Shown here: positions 22,369 through 23,590 of the stretch, one piece after another
Position numbering within the stretch: the stretch's first letter is position 1
Layout: each line of letters opens with the position of its first letter
Source of the DNA: Limosilactobacillus pulli
GTDB lineage: Bacteria > Bacillota > Bacilli > Lactobacillales > Lactobacillaceae
Direction: 5' to 3'
Length of the DNA: 23,590 nucleotides
Assembly (NCBI RefSeq): GCF_947381555.1
Contig: NZ_CANCWQ010000025.1
Location: forward strand, 1 to 23,590
Program-made: the position numbers and the translations under genes
The notes under the pieces: generated by a model
What the model was told of the DNA's origin: nothing
The model's input: the letters and a program-made list of their open reading frames with translations, nothing else
The model's database searches: none

Positions 22369-23079
22369 TTTTAGTTTCCCTTTTTTCTCGGCGCCAGTAG
22401 ATAATCGCATATTCAACTACCAAAACCAGCAAGGTAGCTACTAAAAAGTAAGTCTTGCCAAACACCAAAATGCAGGCAATCGTCACAATCACGCCGCTGG
22501 TTGAACTGAGATGGTCCTTTTCCTTTTGAAACTGATCAACAGCCAGGGCAATAAACAGCGCCGTCATAACAAAATCCATTCCGGGAATCTGTTTGCCGAC
22601 CAAGCTGCCCAGCGCGCCGCCTAAAAAAGCGCCCAAGATCCAGTAGCTGTGATCAAACAGCGAAATCAGCGTGTAGACTGAGTAGCGATCATATTCTTTA
22701 GGAATCGATAGACTATAGTTGACGACAAAAGTCTCATCGGTCAAGCCATAGATCAAAAAGAACTTGCGCCAGCCCGCACCATGATACTTTTTCAGCATTG
22801 AAAGGCCATAAAAGAACTATCGAAAGCCAACAACCAAAGTTATCAAAACAACATTGCCCGGCAGAAAGCTCTGAACCAGCATGGAAGCCAGGATAAATTC
22901 AACGGAGCCCCCATATACTACCGCTGCCATTATCGTGGGAAACCAAAAGCCAAAGCCCAGGTTGTGCATGTATAATCCGTAGCCGGTTCCTAAGATAAAT
23001 AACCGAAAAAAATCGGTAACGAATTGTTAAAAGCAAAGCGCACGGTTTCTTGGCGCGTTGCCGGTGGTGATGCTTGCAT
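22355..23079 (-). pseudogene. azlC: Broken azlC (branched-chain amino-acid exporter, large subunit)
   Basis: The ATG at 23079 behind AGAGGA opens MQASPPATRQETVRFAFNNS, then LPIFFGY. The frame is lost near 23000 in TTATTTATCTTAGG, where a missing base creates TAG at 22992-22990. Restoring it gives GTGYGLYMHNLGFGFWFP and GGSVEFILASMLVQSFLPG, typical AzlC. A second lesion is an in-frame TAG at 22819-22817 inside VGFR*FFYGLSMLKKYHG, where Gln is likely in relatives. From the ATG at 22798 an uninterrupted 147-residue C-terminal part follows, with LTDETFVVNYS. Repaired length would be 241 residues, normal for AzlC. Two independent lesions argue against one sequencing error. Confidence 0.85.
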
Positions 23080-23341
23080 ATTTTCCTCTCCCCTGTGAAT
23101 AATTAATTACAGAGATTAATTGTAACGCAAGCTATTATTGATTAACAGGGACTTTTTATTATTAAGACATTTTATGCATTATTGCCAAACTGACGTCAAC
23201 ACGATTATGCCAGCAAGATACGGTTGTTGCCTAATTTTGATCAAGCAAGCCAGCAATCCGCAGCATTAACCGCAGACATTAGTCGGAGATTTTTGATTTC
23301 GGCACTGCTACAAGATCAGACTGATACTGTCAAGAAGCGAA
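23080..23341. other. Intergenic region upstream of azlC
   Basis: No convincing gene is seen. The part next to azlC is AT-rich and should hold its promoter, but no clear hexamer pair stands out. It contains TTACA-N9-TGTAA (23107-23125), a possible operator half-pair. The plus-strand frame at 23224-23430 has no ribosome binding site and overlaps a better minus-strand frame. Confidence 0.4.
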
Positions 23342-23513
23342 CTAGCGATAAGGCAGCCAGCGATTCAATTCCTGCCGTTTTTTTGCCTGTTCCTGGCGCC
23401 ACTGATGCCAACTGCTGCTGGCCTGGCTAACATGTTCAATCAGTTCACGATCGATTTTTTCACGGTATTCCGCTACTGGCTTGGTATAAAGTTTGCCATT
23501 TTGATCAAACTGA
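23342..23513 (-). pseudogene. C-terminal fragment of an unrecognised protein, cut by the IS end
   Basis: The minus strand reads QFDQNGKLYTKPVAEYREKI, then DRELIEHVSQASSSWHQWRQ, and ends EQAKKRQELNRWLPYR before TAG (23344-23342). The composition (charged, helical, Trp-containing) and codon use look like a real gene. The frame runs without a stop into the IS terminal sequence at 23514, so the 5' part was displaced by the insertion. I do not recognise the family. Confidence 0.55.
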
Positions 23514-23590
23514 GGGAGTGTAAAATATTTTGTGTAAATTTCTAAATTAAATTGAAAAAGGGAAAGCCTTCCCCGTATGATTAAATCGCT
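23514..23590 (-). mobile_element. Terminal part of the same insertion sequence, right edge, inverted
   Basis: Positions 23514-23589 are the exact reverse complement of 1-76, with one further base to the window end. The same end of the element therefore faces inward at both edges. The flanking host bases differ (AGAACG after 76, TTTGATCAAACTGA before 23514), so these are two separate insertions or one assembly break shared by two contig ends. Confidence 0.65.

Noticed and set aside
23224..23430. Plus-strand 68-codon frame near the right edge
   Set aside because: It has no ribosome binding site or family resemblance and overlaps a minus-strand frame with better coding character.
1..23590. CRISPR array, prophage, toxin-antitoxin or rRNA/tRNA genes
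   Set aside because: No spaced direct-repeat array, no phage structural or integrase genes, no recognisable toxin-antitoxin pair and no RNA gene structure were seen on either strand.

Overview
The window looks like the chromosome of a lactic acid bacterium of the Lactobacillaceae, probably Limosilactobacillus or a close relative. The evidence is the Firmicute-type promoters and ribosome binding sites, the moderate G+C content, the plsY / parE-parC arrangement, the rbgA-rnhB-dprA-topA run and the family resemblance of the proteins. The species cannot be fixed from the sequence alone.

Layout, left to right. (1) Positions 1-76 are the end of an insertion sequence, probably IS256-family. The same 76 bases return in inverted orientation at 23514-23589. 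(2) 77-395 is AT-rich and gene-free. It is followed by a GNAT acetyltransferase (-) and, divergently, an OFA-family MFS transporter (+). (3) 2487-3738 is the most interesting segment. A strong promoter drives a 57-nt ORF encoding the Cys/Met-rich peptide MTKPASMMCCQSMCCTVM. Downstream lie mutually exclusive RNA pairings ending in an intrinsic terminator, which is the layout of a ribosome-stalling attenuator. Its target, a cystine-type amino-acid ABC transporter binding protein, is now a pseudogene. It has a frameshift in its signal peptide and is fused to the C-terminal remnant of an iron-containing alcohol dehydrogenase. (4) 3783-10740 is all on the minus strand: a zinc-ribbon membrane protein, Mn-dependent pyrophosphatase (ppaC) and both topoisomerase IV subunits (parC, parE). 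plsY lies divergently. (5) 11632-12523 holds a KduD-like dehydrogenase behind a promoter with a cre box and a LacI-like operator. A structured intergenic region with two opposed terminators follows. (6) 12740-20521 (minus) holds a LacX-type epimerase, topA, dprA, rnhB, rbgA, a YozE-like protein, a YpmS-like protein and a membrane-anchored SGNH hydrolase. (7) The right part holds a YjdF-like membrane protein (-), a flavodoxin (+), and azlD (-) overlapping a broken azlC. The window ends in an unrecognised ORF tail cut by the IS end.

Much of the content is housekeeping: decatenation and supercoiling (ParC, ParE, TopA), phospholipid synthesis (PlsY), pyrophosphate removal, 50S assembly (RbgA), RNA-DNA hybrid removal (RNase HII) and DNA uptake (DprA). 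The accessory parts show decay. A cystine-type uptake gene, an alcohol dehydrogenase and a branched-chain amino-acid exporter subunit are all damaged, and the region is bounded by IS ends. The attenuator appears intact in front of a dead gene, so its function is best studied in relatives that keep the transporter.
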